Part shown: positions 37,701-47,820 of the stretch, in pieces
How the letters are laid out: the number at the start of each line of letters is the position of its first letter
Numbering within the stretch: the stretch's first letter is position 1
Source of the DNA: Halicephalobus mephisto
Lineage: Eukaryota; Nematoda; Chromadorea; Rhabditida; Panagrolaimidae
Reading direction: 5' to 3'
Length of the DNA: 64,000 nt
Assembly: GCA_009193035.1 (NCBI GenBank)
Contig: SWDT01000096.1
Location: 185,143-249,142, forward strand
The notes under the pieces: generated by a model
Seen by the model: only the letters and a program-made list of their open reading frames with translations
Database searches by the model: none
Told to the model about the DNA's origin: nothing
Program-made: the position numbers and the translations under genes

Positions 37701-40700
37701 AGAATTTATCTAAAATTTTTCTATCATTATTAAATAAGTAAAATTCCATTTTTTACTTATTATAATTTTCATAAATCATAATTTTCTAATTTTTTAAAGA
37801 TTTTAAAAAAATCAGAATTTATGCAAAATTACTATCATCAGTGAAAATTGATTAAAACCGTCTTATACGGAATCCGATTTTCACGAATTAGTTTATTCAA
37901 AGTTTGTTTTAAGATTTAAGGAAATAAAAATCACGAAATTTTATAAATTTTAATTTTCTTAAATTTCATAGGTTTTTAAAAATTAAAAAAATGTACTTTT
38001 TTATATTCATTTTTGGTCACTAAGTTCATTGTTGACAAAAACCAACTTTCCCGAAAATTGTCAGACTAGTTTCTTGCAATAGTGACCAGTCTCCAGACAA
38101 ATTGTTTTCTTTTCGACTTTAGTTTCGACAGGAAGAAGCGTGCGATCGGACTTGGCTATGACACAATCTGAGAAGTAGATGAACCAATTTGATCCAAATC
38201 GGATCAGTCGATAGAAAACGAAACAAAGAATATTATATCTATCGGCTTCGATTTTGTATTTTTAATTATTGTAAAATTAAAAACTTTATTTTTTTAATTA
38301 TTGCAAAGTTTAAAATTTTTTTGTTTTTTAAATATTGTAAAATTTAAAACTTTATTTTTTTAAATATTGTAAAATTAAAAACTTTTTTGTTTTTCAATTA
38401 TTGTAAAATTAAAAACTTTTTTGTTTTAAATATTGTAAAATTTAAAATTTTGAAGCTGTTAGTTATTGTAAAAAATTACTAATAGTGTCTGTGGATAGTG
38501 TCCACATTCAGTCACTGTTCAAATTTTTATTGAAATTGATTTCTGGACAGTCACTTTGACAGCTTCAAAAGGAATTAAAAATAGTGTTTGTAAATAGGTA
38601 ACTTTCTAGTCACTATCCGAAGGTAAAAATGGATAATAATTAAGAAACGAATTTGAAGTAAATTAAACACTATCCATTTTTGATTGAAATTATTTCTCGG
38701 ATAGTGACTAAAAGAATTTAATTTATAAAAATTTTATTAGAGCTGTGTTTTGGATAGTGACTGGAAAGTGTTCATTTCAGTTACTAATAGACACTATTTA
38801 TTTTTGACTGAAATTATTTCTTGGATAGTGACTAAAAGAATTTAATTCACTATTGAAGCATAAAAAGAATAGTGACTAAAAATAACTTAAATCACTATCC
38901 ACAATATACTCGAGATAGTGACTAGAACCTTCTGATTTTGGACAAGAATAGACATTATCCATTTTTTCATTGGAGCTGTTTTTTGAATAATAACTAATTT
39001 CTTTTTTTATTTAATCTTTTTTTCCTTTTTTGAAAAAATTGTCCGAAACGAAAAAATCGAATCAATTTCCCGGTATTTTTTCGTCTAGATAACCAACTCT
39101 CAGGTGTGAAGAGATTTGGGACACGATAAACCAAAGATAGTTTTATTTTTTCGATTTGACAACTGTTTTTGGTTGAAGGCTCGAGATGAGAGGATTTCGG
39201 AGGAAAGAAATGGTCAAGATTCGAGATCCAAATTCAAGTGGACACGAGTTGTCGGACTTCGTTAATGACTGGATCTTCTGTTCTTTAGTTGGATTTTTGT
39301 TCTTTTGTTTCGAGTTGAAAGGAAGGATAGTTAAGTTTTAGTTTCAGTATTGTTCTTTTTTATTCAAGATTTCAACGTCATTATCTTGAGTTCCAATAAG
39401 AACATGAATAATGTTTACTTTAAACTTAAATTTTATTTTTGCAATTGTTATTTACTTATTTACTTGGATAGTGACTGGATTTTTTTCCGAATCACTATTT
39501 AAATGACAATTGTAATATGAAACAGGATAGTGACTGAATTTAGATATTAAAAATTTCATTGAAAGTGTTATAGTCACTATCCAAAAAACAGTTCCAACGA
39601 AAGCGAATAGTGTCTATCTTAGATCAAAAATCCCGGTCACTATCCAAAAACAGTTTTAATATGAATTTCAAAATAGTGACTGAATCTAGACACTATTCAA
39701 TTTTGTTATTTATTAGTCACTGTCCAAAAAAAACTTTAATGAAAATGGATAGTGTCTATTTTAAATTTAAAATTCCAGTCACTATCCATTTCTGTTTTAG
39801 ATAATGACTCAAATTATTTTTTAGTCACTATCCAAAAACAGTTTCAATATGAATTTTAAGATAGTGACTGAATCTAGACACTATTCATTTTTGTTATTTA
39901 TTAGTCATTATCCAAAAACAACTTTAGTGAAAATGGATAGTGTCTACTTCAAATCAAAGGTTTCTGGTTACTATCCAAATGACAACTTTTCTAATTAGAA
40001 AACAATTATTTTTTGACACTATCTGCTTTCTTCAGTGAAATTTTCAAAGCTACTATCCAAAAAACCTGCAATCGGAGATAATTATTGATTTTTTACATTT
40101 TCATAGTTATATCTCAATTTCGTAATTTTGTAATTTTTTAATTTTTTAATTTGGTAATTTTGTAATTTTGTAATTTGGTAATTTTGTAATTTCATTTTTT
40201 CCGTTCTTATCGTACCCGATCCAAATCCAATACACGCTCCTTTATTTGATTTCTTCAAAATTTGTGAAAGTTTGTTCAAAAATCGCATTTGTGTATTTTG
40301 TTCAAAAATGATAAAATTTATTTTTTCAGTGGCTCTCTTCGTGAATCCAACATGGAACACAGGACTCTCAAACCGAAGGAAAATTTTGTCGGAAACGGAC
40401 TTGTAAAAAAAGTTCCTCTCCAGAGTTCGACTCATTACCAAAACATGAAAAATTTGCAACAATTAGTTCAGACCATTGAAGGGTACTCTGGCCGAGACAT
40501 GGATCTTCCTCCTCCTGCCAGGATTCTACCGTACAGTGGAATCAAGCCACAGGTTTGTTAATTTTTAAATTTTTGTTTAAAGATCAATTTTTATAAAAAG
40601 TTTTTCGTTTCAAGACCAGCATTTTAAAAAATTCTTTTTTCACTTTTCGCTTCAGGACCAACTTTTACAAAAAAATTCTTTTTTGATTTTTCACTTCGAG

Positions 40701-43330
40701 ACCAATTTTTACAATAATAATTTTTTTTGGTTTTTCGCTTCAGAACCAATTTTTACAGAAATTTATTTTTTTAATTTTTGTCTCAAGATTATATTTTTAT
40801 TTTTAAATCTCACGACGGAAATTCCTCATTCTTCTACTTTAATCTGAGCAGTTTAATTTCAAAACTAACCTTGAAAACGTTTTTTAAATAAGGAATTAAA
40901 GGCCATCTTTTGTTTAAACAAAGAAAACCACACCTCGTTGACCTTCCTTGGACTGTCGAATGCCAGTTAAATATTATTATTTCTTGATTTTATTAAAAAA
41001 TGTTAAATGTTGATTGGAATAAGGAGTCCATTTTTGAGTGTTTATTCTTGGTGAGATATTTTTCGCTTAGAAAGTCAAAGAATGTTTTCGCTTCAAGACC
41101 TTAAAAAATATTTTCCTTTTAGCATCTAAAATAAATGTTTTCGTTTCAAGACCTTAAAAAAAATATTTTCACTTCAGGACCTTAAAGAAATATTTTCGCT
41201 TTGGGATCTAAAATAAGTATTTTCGTCTCGGGATCTAAAACAAATATTTTTGTTTTGAGACCTTAAAAAAATATTTTCGCTTCGAAACCATAAGGAAATA
41301 TTTTCGTTTCAAGACTTTAAAAAAATATTTTCGCTTTAGGACTTTAAAAAAATATTTTCGCTTCGAAACCATAAGGAAATATTTTCGCTTCAGAACCTTA
41401 AAATAATATTTTCGCTTTAGGACCTTAAACGAATATTTTCGCTTCGAAACCATAAGGAAATATTTCCGTTTCGGGATTTTGAAAGATAATTTTCCGCTCA
41501 AAAACTAAAAAATCAATTTTTTACTTTTAATTTAGTTTTGGTAGAAAAGTAATTATATACTTAGTACTTCTAAATTTCGATGTACAACTTTTGTTTCAGG
41601 ACAACGGCATAATTCGTCCGATTGCGTTCCGTCCCTTGAATCAAGGCAAAGAAGACGCCAAATCCTCTCGAGAAAACTCCCGTTCCATCGGCAACTTGGC
41701 CATGGCTTCTACTTCCACGATTCCTTCTAATCGTAATCGTCCATCAACGAGTTCAACAAATAGTTCAACTCTTTTTCCTCTTGTTAATTCTTCTTCGACT
41801 TCTAAAATTCAATCAACTCAAGAAGACAATGATTACGATACTGTACCTGAATTCATAGATCATCGAAAAAATGATTCAAATGATCCAACTGGCGATAATT
41901 ATTCTTTAATTTACAATTTTCAACAAACTGCCGGACAACCCCACAGACGGGCCCAATCTGGGGCTTCCAGTGCCGGATCTAGTGGAGGAAACCACTTCAA
42001 CGGATTCCATGGCCTTGTTGGACAGACTAATGCTAGTTTGACTTCATCCAATTCTAGTTCCACGACGACTTCTGGATTACCTAATTCCCCTCCTCATAGT
42101 TCTGGATCTAGTGTCAAGAAATCCAGCAGCAGACACTCGGGACTCCATATTACACCTTCTCCGAGTGATTCCGGAATCGTCGACTATGAGGTTTGTTTTT
42201 GAACATTAAAGATAAAAAAAATAAATTTCGATCCATGAATTGATGATGATTTAAATTTGTAATTTCTCACAATTTTGAATTTAAAAATTTTTCTCCACAA
42301 TTGTGATTTAAAAACTTTTTTATAATTGTGATTTTAAAAATTTTTTCACAATTGTGAATTTAAAATTTTTTTCATTTGATTCATTAATACTCGAAATAAT
42401 TTTTTTCCAGTCACATTATAATTCTATTATTTAAATTCATAGAAAAATATAAAAGATAAGCTAAAATAAAATTATTCAAAACTTAAAAAATTTACTTCGG
42501 ATTTTTCTGTAAATAATTGATCGAATTTTGGAAATATTTAAAAATAAAAAATTGATTTTTCATCAGAAAACAAAAATTCGAAAAAAACCAAATTTAAAAA
42601 ATTGAAATTTTTATTCAACAATCTAACAAAGATTCCTAGTTTCAGAGTCTCATCCGCGATAAAGAAAACGAACTAACTACAGTAAGAACAGCCATGGAAC
42701 AGAATGAGGAAGTTCTTATCCGTGTCTATCAAGAAAAAGAACGTCAATATCGGGATCAGATCAATGAACTCCGACAGAAGCTCCAAGCTAGTCAACAGGG
42801 GGAGAACACTCTGAGACTCCAGTTGCGGCAGTCGGATGAGGCCAGAACGGAGCTCCAGAAGAACTTTGAAATTCTTGCTGACGAGAAAAATGGACTTCAA
42901 AAGAAGTGTCATCAGATAGAGAAAGAACTTTATTCAATTAGATCCAGATTTGAGGACTTCGTTAAAGACACTAAAAACGTTCAAAAATTGAATCAATGTG
43001 AAAATTGTAAAAGATCCTCGGTCGGAAAAGCCCCTGTCCCGACTCCAAGACTTTCGAAGTTGGTGGAAAAAGACGACAGAGAACTCCGAGGGGAAGTGGA
43101 TCAACTTAAATCCGAAGTATCCACTCTTCGGGATCAACTAAACAACCAAATGCATTTTTTTGCGGAAGAAAGAAAAAAATGGGAACAAGAACGTACTGTA
43201 AGTTTTCTGTTTTAAAAAATGATTAAATTGCGGATTTCAGGATAAATCCTCATCTCCCCGGACTCAATTCAAAAGTGCTTCTCAAGATAAACGAACAACA
43301 GTTCTGCTTTCCAATGACAGATTAATCTGA
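16788..43330 (+). CDS. Fez1/LZTS-like coiled-coil protein, long isoform
   Basis: Model: join 16788-16873, 17071-17343, 19492-19650, 28960-29439, 32222-32425, 40330-40552, 41600-42190, 42646-43197, 43241-43330; 885 residues. Every junction keeps the frame. The N-terminus is basic and Ser-rich (SKKSRKESPTKSFFRKIGFG); the middle has FPDLSDMDTLLDW, NGIIRPIAFRPLNQ and a long Ser/Thr/Asn-rich stretch; then PSPSDSGIVDYE leads into a coiled coil from about residue 673 (NELTTVRTAMEQNEEVLIRV, YQEKERQYRDQINELRQKL). The block of I-R-P-x-A-F-x-P, SPSDSG, then a coiled coil with NE-V-x-R-VY-x-EK is the pattern of LZTS/N4BP3 postsynaptic and centrosomal adaptors; the family call is by memory of motifs. All early introns are phase 2. 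Intron 1 appears to be GC-AG. An upstream TTACAG at about 16775 could be a trans-splice site. Confidence 0.7.
17344..19491. repeat. Intron 2 of the coiled-coil gene, with a 65-bp tandem array
   Basis: From 18590 to 19150 about eight copies of a unit containing GTTGAAAAAGTTCGAATTCG and AAATTCGAACTGAACTG recur at about 65 bp. The rest is simple AT sequence. An island at 18355-18560 (GGTTTTCCCGGCGCCAGAAG) is not explained. Confidence 0.75.
20352..20423 (+). tRNA. tRNA-Glu (UUC)
   Basis: The 72-nt cloverleaf has acceptor stem TCCCATG/CATGGGA, anticodon loop TTTTCAC with anticodon UUC, T arm CCGGGGTTCGATTCCCCG and discriminator A, then GTTTTCTTTTT as terminator. It lies in sense orientation in the third intron of the coiled-coil gene. 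Confidence 0.96.
20860..21300. repeat. Intronic tandem repeat, about 120 bp
   Basis: Degenerate copies of TATTAGAGATACTGTAGTTTT and TTCTGTGCCTTAAGTTGAAG recur near 20880, 20985, 21085 and 21185. No coding sign. Confidence 0.7.
21500..21830. mobile_element. Dispersed element C, inverted relative to 61.3 kb
   Basis: TTTGGTGAACTTAATAC, ATTGAATCTAATGTATCT and AATCCACCGATATCAACAGA match, in reverse complement, the element repeated at 61140-61770. It sits inside the third intron of the coiled-coil gene. No transposase frame is seen. Confidence 0.65.
22130..22690. repeat. 143-bp tandem array
   Basis: Four copies with markers TTTTATATTTCACAGTAAAT at 22304, 22446 and 22590 (first copy diverged near 22160), and ATGGAGACTCATGTCCACAA in each. 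A single inverted relative is at 62280-62470. Confidence 0.85.
23160..23560. repeat. 31-bp minisatellite
   Basis: About ten copies of a unit reading TTGGCGTTCTGTTCTTTTAG plus an A-rich end. It is intronic in the coiled-coil gene. Confidence 0.85.
23740..25150. repeat. AT repeats and TTCCAAGACTTTAGAAATTT minisatellite
   Basis: 23760-24110 holds short repeats of AATTTAATAAAAATTAAAAA. From 24510 to 25110 a degenerate 30 to 60-bp unit (CCTTCCAAGACTTTAGAAAT) recurs about twelve times. Confidence 0.75.
25540..26300. repeat. Core-repeat array 4, with left arm of a 211-bp inverted pair
   Basis: Dense alternating cores. 25982-26192 is, by eye, an exact reverse complement of 31512-31722. The two arms bracket the exons at 28283-28455 and 28960-29439. 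Confidence 0.92.
26755..27560. repeat. Core-repeat array 5
   Basis: The clearest higher-order unit: GGATAGTGACTAAAACTAGA, CACTATCCTTGAATCTTATT, GGAGCTGTCAAAGTCACTAT, then CCAAAAACAGCTCCAATAAA. TTGGAGCTGT and ACAGCTCCAA form an outer palindrome around a single GTCACTATCC. Confidence 0.92.
27640..28150. repeat. About 147-bp tandem repeat of a palindromic element
   Basis: Copies share AAACTGACTTTGATGTATCA, TTTAATGTATCTATATATTA and ACATTCATCTTTTGTGTGTA. The sequence is related in style (paired ATACATT palindromes) to 12397-12769. It ends about 130 bases before the alternative start exon. Confidence 0.75.
28283..28455 (+). CDS. Alternative first exon of the coiled-coil gene
   Basis: ATG at 28283 opens a 57-codon frame (MSKKSGSRTLSFQESISVYE..., MFEEGRFKTLGILYRNQKPR) that ends at a GTAAGA donor in phase 2, matching the phase of the acceptor at 28960. 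Joining it to the common exons gives a 770-residue isoform that lacks the basic N-terminus of the long form. The in-frame stop at 28214 and the lack of a good acceptor before the ATG favour a start here. A separate promoter between 28150 and 28280 is inferred; none is recognised by motif. Confidence 0.55.
29560..30570. repeat. Intronic tandem repeats
   Basis: Degenerate units of about 90 to 120 bp built on AATATTCGCTTAATTTCGTT and AAATTTCAAATTGAATTTTC, in the intron after exon 28960-29439. The higher-GC stretch 30730-31165 shows no assignable gene. Confidence 0.7.
31170..31830. repeat. Core-repeat array 6, with right arm of the 211-bp inverted pair
   Basis: 31512-31722 is the reverse complement of 25982-26192. 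A block containing TCATTTTGATGATCTAGAAA is repeated three times at about 120-bp spacing (31465, 31610, 31760). Confidence 0.92.
32426..33650. other. Start of the 7.9-kb intron: AT sequence and 29-bp minisatellite
   Basis: 33110-33385 holds about nine copies of AAAATTTAGATTTTAGGATT. The remainder is AT-rich with no gene seen. Confidence 0.7.
33650..34330. repeat. Core-repeat array 7
   Basis: Includes three copies of a roughly 65-bp unit with GACTAAAAGTATATTAAAAT between cores. Confidence 0.9.
34870..35550. repeat. Core-repeat array 8
   Basis: Alternating cores with CAGTTCCAGTGGAGGATTGG and TTTTTCTAGTTGAATAGTGA repeated. The islands at 34350-34860 and 35560-35820 between arrays are less AT-rich and unexplained. 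Confidence 0.9.
36090..36970. repeat. Core-repeat array 9 with 72-bp tandem unit
   Basis: From 36376 about six copies of a 72-bp unit: GGATAGTGACTGACAATATG, CAAAAATCTTTTATTTTAGT, CACTATCCATTTTTATTAGA, ACTACTTTTC. The same unit occurs twice at 53830-53960 in another gene's intron. Confidence 0.92.
37120..38460. other. AT-rich intronic sequence
   Basis: Simple AT repeats at 37130-37290, 37500-37850 and a 48-bp repeat at 38270-38450 (TATTGTAAAATTAAAAACTT). No gene seen. Confidence 0.6.
38470..38980. repeat. Core-repeat array 10
   Basis: More diverged cores, with ATTTTTGATTGAAATTATTT between them. Confidence 0.85.
39470..40070. repeat. Core-repeat array 11
   Basis: Cores with CAGTTTCAATATGAATTTTA and ATAGTGACTGAATCTAGACA repeated. 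It ends 260 bases before the exon at 40330. Confidence 0.9.
40560..41520. repeat. Two intronic minisatellites
   Basis: 40570-40790 has four copies of a 58-bp unit with GACCAATTTTTACAAAAAAA. 41085-41480 has about thirteen copies of a 27-bp unit, ATATTTTCGCTTCGAAACCA plus TAAGGAA. Being 27 bp, the latter is open as a 9-residue repeat on the minus strand, which is not evidence of a gene. Confidence 0.85.
42191..42645. other. Intron before the coiled-coil exon
   Basis: AT-rich, with three short copies of TTCACAATTGTGATTTAAAA. Nothing else is seen. Confidence 0.7.
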
Positions 43331-43668
43331 GCTTATTACAATTAGCCCATTTTGGTGCCATTTTTGTTCGTGCTAAAATTCATTGGAAACTATTTTGACA
43401 TTTTATCCGTGTATTTATCGAGGATATCAGATAAAATTTGTAAAGTATAATTTTTATGGATCCAATGAAGTTTAAAGTACAAGATATAAAACATTTAAGA
43501 TCATTTTTCAAATATGTCGAGAAATTTCGTCATTCCTATTTCTATGTTGATGATTTATGTGTTTAATTATATTTGGGATTAATTATTGGTTACTCTGGGA
43601 TAAAGGGTTTTAGTAAGAATCTTCAAACACGGGGTACTTCGCAGACGGAAGGTACTTGGGTGTTGTTG

Positions 43669-43674
43669 TTTATT
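43669..43674 (-). terminator. Poly(A) signal of the lectin gene
   Basis: TTTATT on the plus strand (AATAAA on the minus), 15 bases past the lectin stop codon at 43689-43691. Confidence 0.65.
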
Positions 43675-43688
43675 GCCTCTTCCAACAG

Positions 43689-44284
43689 TTATGTATTTGG
43701 TACAAAATTGGAGAATAACGTCTTTATGGTTGTGATTGGGTCAGTCCAAAGATGGTAAGGTTGAATGATTCGGTTCTTTGCTGGGCATTTCAGGAAATGT
43801 GGTGTTGGGATGTAGCAATCTGCGGTTTGCCATTTTCCGTGGATTGTGAAGAGTTGGATGCAGTTTTTGTAAGGATCATCATCCAGAGGAACTAAATTGG
43901 ATTTTTAGAATATTTTTAAATTTCTACTTACAATCGAAATCGGTGTAATCCATGGGTTGTTGATCTGTCCATTCCCAATTGTTTTGACTTCGTAGGTTGT
44001 TTCCTCCGGTGAAGAGACTACTGTTGCTGCTGATCACCTTTCTGGGCATACCTATGGTGGATTTCAGCGTTGAATCAAGATTAAAGATTCAAAAACTAAA
44101 ACCCACCTGCGATTAACATGTTGTCGAAACCGTTGTGGATGGAAATTAAGTGCCCCCTGAGGCCGGTACAGTATATTTCGGTATCCATGAAGTATTTAGA
44201 GTCATTGAAAATTTGGAAACATGGATTTGTACCATAAGCTGCAAAAGTGCCTGAGGGACAATTTATTGAAGACGCTGGAGTCAT
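43689..44284 (-). CDS. C-type lectin-like domain protein
   Basis: Model on the minus strand: exons 44284-44107, 44051-43932, 43891-43689; 166 residues from the first in-frame ATG. Splice sites are CAG/GTGGGT, CATAG, ATT/GTAAGT and TTTAG. One lectin-like domain: CFQIFNDSKYFMDTEIYC, LRGHLISIHNGFDNMLIAG, NNWEWTDQQPMDYTDF, NCIQLFTIHGKWQTADC, HFLKC. This is the layout of nematode CLEC proteins: secreted, sugar- or pattern-binding, often immune-related. The usual WND calcium-site motif is replaced by KWQTADC, so calcium-dependent sugar binding is doubtful. A signal-like peptide MSFKFISTVI starts at 44354, just below a TATA box, but is one base out of frame with the domain, so the 5' end may be broken or mis-assembled. 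Confidence 0.75.
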
Positions 44285-44390
44285 GGCAATTTGGTCAACA
44301 GGAGAACCAGCGATAAGAGTGGAGGATTACAGTGGAAATAAACTTGAAAGACATTTTTTCACTTAACATTGCTCCGGAAGTTCCGAGGGT

Positions 44391-44398
44391 TATTTATA
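44391..44398 (-). promoter_or_regulatory. TATA box of the lectin gene
   Basis: TATAAATA on the minus strand, 37 bases before the ATG at 44354, a normal spacing for a core promoter with a very short leader. Confidence 0.6.
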
Positions 44399-44806
44399 GA
44401 GAAAAACAGACTATCAGTTTATGATGTAAAGACACACCTTAAAAATGTCAGATAAGAAACATTAGAAGGTCGGAAAAATGTGATGCGTGATCTCAGTGAT
44501 GAAAGATCAGACTTATCTTAACTCTTATCGAAATAAAGGTGTGGTAGAAAATAACCTTTACAGTAAAAAAACGAAAGTTATGAAATATTCTGTTTTTTTC
44601 AATAATGGTACTCCCTCTTGTGCAATTAAGAAATTTCATCATTGTAATTATTATCAACAGATGAATTATTTGATTATGAAAGAGGCCATTACTGTCCTTT
44701 GTTTACAAGTGGTTTTTGAATAATAACTTTGAAAACTTCAATGATGGAATTGAATAACGTCCAGAAAACAACAAAAATCAGATTTATTAACTTTTCAGTT
44801 CAATTG

Positions 44807-44908
44807 CAGTAGAACTTGGATATAAGATACCCTAGTTATAGCATATCTCTTGTTATAACAGACGCTCTGGTTAATTCCAAGGGGGTATCTTATATCCAAG
44901 TTCTACTG
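44807..44908. mobile_element. MITE family B, copy 2 (short)
   Basis: Ends CAGTAGAACTTGGATATAAG and CTTATATCCAAGTTCTACTG are inverted copies; about 102 bp. The middle is shorter than in copy 3. Confidence 0.85.
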
Positions 44909-44961
44909 TAATACTATCATAAAAAGTGGAAATGGAACAAGTTTATTGTGAAGTTGTAATA

Positions 44962-45135
44962 CAGTAGAACTTGGATATAAGATACCCTAGTTATAGCATA
45001 TCTCCTGTTATAACATGGGGTCTGAGTGAGTTTGGTTAGTCTGCCTTCGAATTTACCCCCGCTATAATATATCCTTCCTTATAAGATAAGCTTTGTTCCG
45101 GTTCCAAGGGGGTATCTTACATTGAAGTTCAACTG
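44962..45135. mobile_element. MITE family B, copy 3
   Basis: Starts CAGTAGAACTTGGATATAAG and ends CATTGAAGTTCAACTG, flanked by TA on both sides as expected for pogo/Tc1-type target duplication. Only 53 bases separate it from copy 2. Confidence 0.85.
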
Positions 45136-45139
45136 TATT

Positions 45140-46390
45140 AAGTTATCAAAGTGGTATTCAAACTACAGATCTAACAGATGTCTTGGACAATCTGTAAAGT
45201 AAGTTAATATTGACATTATTAGATGTCAAAAAAATAAATCTTCGTTCTATTCATTTCGAAATTAATAAAGAAAATTGGAAAAAAAGATAAACGAGAAAAA
45301 AGATGAACAATATAAAATCGAGAAAAGTCTCAAATAATGATTTTAGAACTCTCTGAATCAGGGAAATAAACCAATATCTCACAAGGACAGTGATCAGAAT
45401 ATGCAAATGTGTTTCCTTGTTTACTTAACATCCAATCTTATCTTCTTTCAAACATGGGAATTTCATAGGATCAAATTGATCAACAACATGAATGATTTTT
45501 GATTTTTAAGATGCACTATGTTATTCTACTTTTTTAACTTCGTAGTCAGAATCTAAAATGGAACATTTCTGAACTTTTTGCTAAATCACATAAATTTTTA
45601 AAATGCGTAAAATATATTTAATGGTAGGGAAAATTTTGGAATTGTTTTCTATTTATATTGAAAGAATTTCGGCAATTATTTTTTAAAACTAAATTTAAAT
45701 TTGAAACTGATTACAACTGCTCAATTGGTTTCTGAAAAAAGATATTTATCAATATTTTATATATTAAAACTTTATTGTTTCGTATGAATTATGAAATCAT
45801 AGAAAATTATCTTGTAAAAAATTGAAGACTGATTTTAATTTCCTATTTCGAGAACTTCAAAATGGTGTGTAATTTACTTTATAAAGATATTTCAGTTAAA
45901 ATATACTCCGTTATCGGGTGTCAGAAATACTTGATTCAAACCTAAGTTAAACTACCGTAGTGCTTTCTATGTCGATCTTGATAAATCTCAGAAATCATCT
46001 GAAACTTTGTTCCAGAAGATCAAACTTGTTCATATATCATTTTAAAGTATAGTTACAACTAGTTTTAAATTAATACTTATCCTGTTTATTTCAGATTCCT
46101 TTTACCGTAATTTCGAGATCTTGATAGTTGACTAACAGGATATCTCTCCAATATCAACATCAGCCTTTCCTTAAAACATGTGATTTTTACCATTATTTTT
46201 GATTTTTATCTAATAAATAGTCCAAGTCCTGTTATATGGAAACGAGAACAAAAAACAGAAGAGCAGACAAGTGCCCGTGGTCAGATATCTTTTATTTTTC
46301 CTTTCAAACTAAATTTAAAAAGCATTCATGTGATTTCGAGACAAAAATATAAAAAGAGAATAGCTCAAGACACAAATTATCACAGATCTG
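45140..46390. other. Intergenic sequence
   Basis: AT-rich; no gene, RNA or repeat recognised. Confidence 0.5.
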
Positions 46391-46396
46391 GAAAAG

Positions 46397-47108
46397 ATGA
46401 AAATATTTTTTTGCTTGATTGTCTTCATAGGACTTGTTTGTTTCAGTTTCGAAGACGACTCTCCTTGTAATTCTGTAAGTTGTTAATTTGTCAATAGTAT
46501 TTTAATCTTGACTTTTTTAGGACTCTGAAACTTCTCGAGATTGTGCGGATGACATAGGATATGTTCCACTAAACAAAGAAGTTGCTGACTTATCTACTGT
46601 CGAAGGCGAAAAACTTCTCAACAAGGCCAGAAGATCTCGATCTGTTAATAATGATACTCATCAAGATCGCGAAGATTCCTATGAATATCTCTTGAAATTT
46701 TTGAGTGAGAATCCAAAAATGGTTTGGAGGAAATTCGGGATTAATACTAGATCATGGCAGCAAATTGATTATTTGAAAATGTTACTTCGCAACTCTGAAA
46801 AAATACAACTTCGTGGCCACACCGGGAAATCAAACTCCAAAAGAAAACGCCGATGTGCATCTTCTGGATCTGAAAATGATCCTCTTTGTCACAGGAGAAA
46901 AAACAATCCAAAATTGCAGGATTTAGAGGAAAAATACCAGTTTCATAACGATAAAACAAGGAGCAGAATGAAGCGCAGAATTATGTCCCCTTATAACTAC
47001 GCAGCGACGCTCGAATTTATTCGAAATCAAATTTCTAAACATAATCGAAGTAAATTGGTAGTTTCTAACAAGTCTTCAGAAGATCTGTCGAAGAATTTTA
47101 ATGAGTAA
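46397..47108 (+). CDS. Secreted prohormone-like protein
   Basis: Model: join 46397-46474, 46521-47108, 221 residues, with a 46-base intron (TCT/GTAAGT, TTTTTTAG). The N-terminus is a clear signal peptide, MKIFFCLIVFIGLVCFSF. The rest is polar and basic with several multibasic sites: KARRSRS, SKRKRR, HRRK, SRMKRR. One segment released between sites would be CASSGSENDPLC, with two cysteines able to form a small ring; the C-terminal segment IMSPYNYAATLEFIRNQISK looks like an amphipathic helix. I do not recognise the family. Multibasic sites after a signal peptide suggest convertase processing, so a peptide-hormone precursor is plausible but unproven. AATAAA follows at 47321. Confidence 0.6.
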
Positions 47109-47820
47109 AACATTTCCACTTAATCTAATTCAAAATTACACAGTTTTTCTGAAACAATTATTATCATTAAAAAGTGTCCTAAGTTACGTTTTATCTCAAT
47201 ATGATTTAAGTTGTCCATTAGGCATTTGAAGACCGTATATAGTAGCATAAGTAGCTGTCGTGATTTCCAGTTGCTTATCAGTTTTGACTTCTGCATTTGG
47301 GAACTTTTAACCTATTTTTAAATAAAGAAGATTTTGCAGATTTCTCTAAGAGAACAATATCTACATCACTGAATGAATCAATTTTTCATGCTTTTTTATC
47401 GTTTACATCGAAAATTTGGATTTCACGTTTGAATACTTAGATATATTGTAAATAAAAAGCATTTTTGGATGAAAAGTGAACACTGACGACCCTCTTATTG
47501 GATGTTAATAAAAGTCCAAATTACTGATAGCACACTAATTTTCCACTTCTATTAAATGCTTTAGCGTCTTTTCCTCCTCAATTGATTACATCTTTCTGTA
47601 GTTGGTCTTTACCTGAAAGTGAAAGCAACAGAAATAAAGATAATTTATTAAGTCCCTTTTTGGAATTAAATTATTTCTTATTAAATTTCTTTATGAGCAT
47701 ATATTGCTACGTTTATTTTTTCTCACATATTGTTCTGTTTACGTCATTCGGAAATTACCTACTTGCTACTGTTGTTATATTTAACACATTGACAACGGCA
47801 AATACACCAATACTCCAGCA

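Noticed and set aside
40082..40462. 126-codon minus-strand frame
   Set aside because: It is the reverse of a well-supported coding exon (40330-40552) plus a simple repeat that reads as repeated KLQNYQIT.
41235..41501. Minus-strand repeat protein with KRKYFFKVL units
   Set aside because: A 27-bp intronic minisatellite is open by divisibility; no start context or splice partners.
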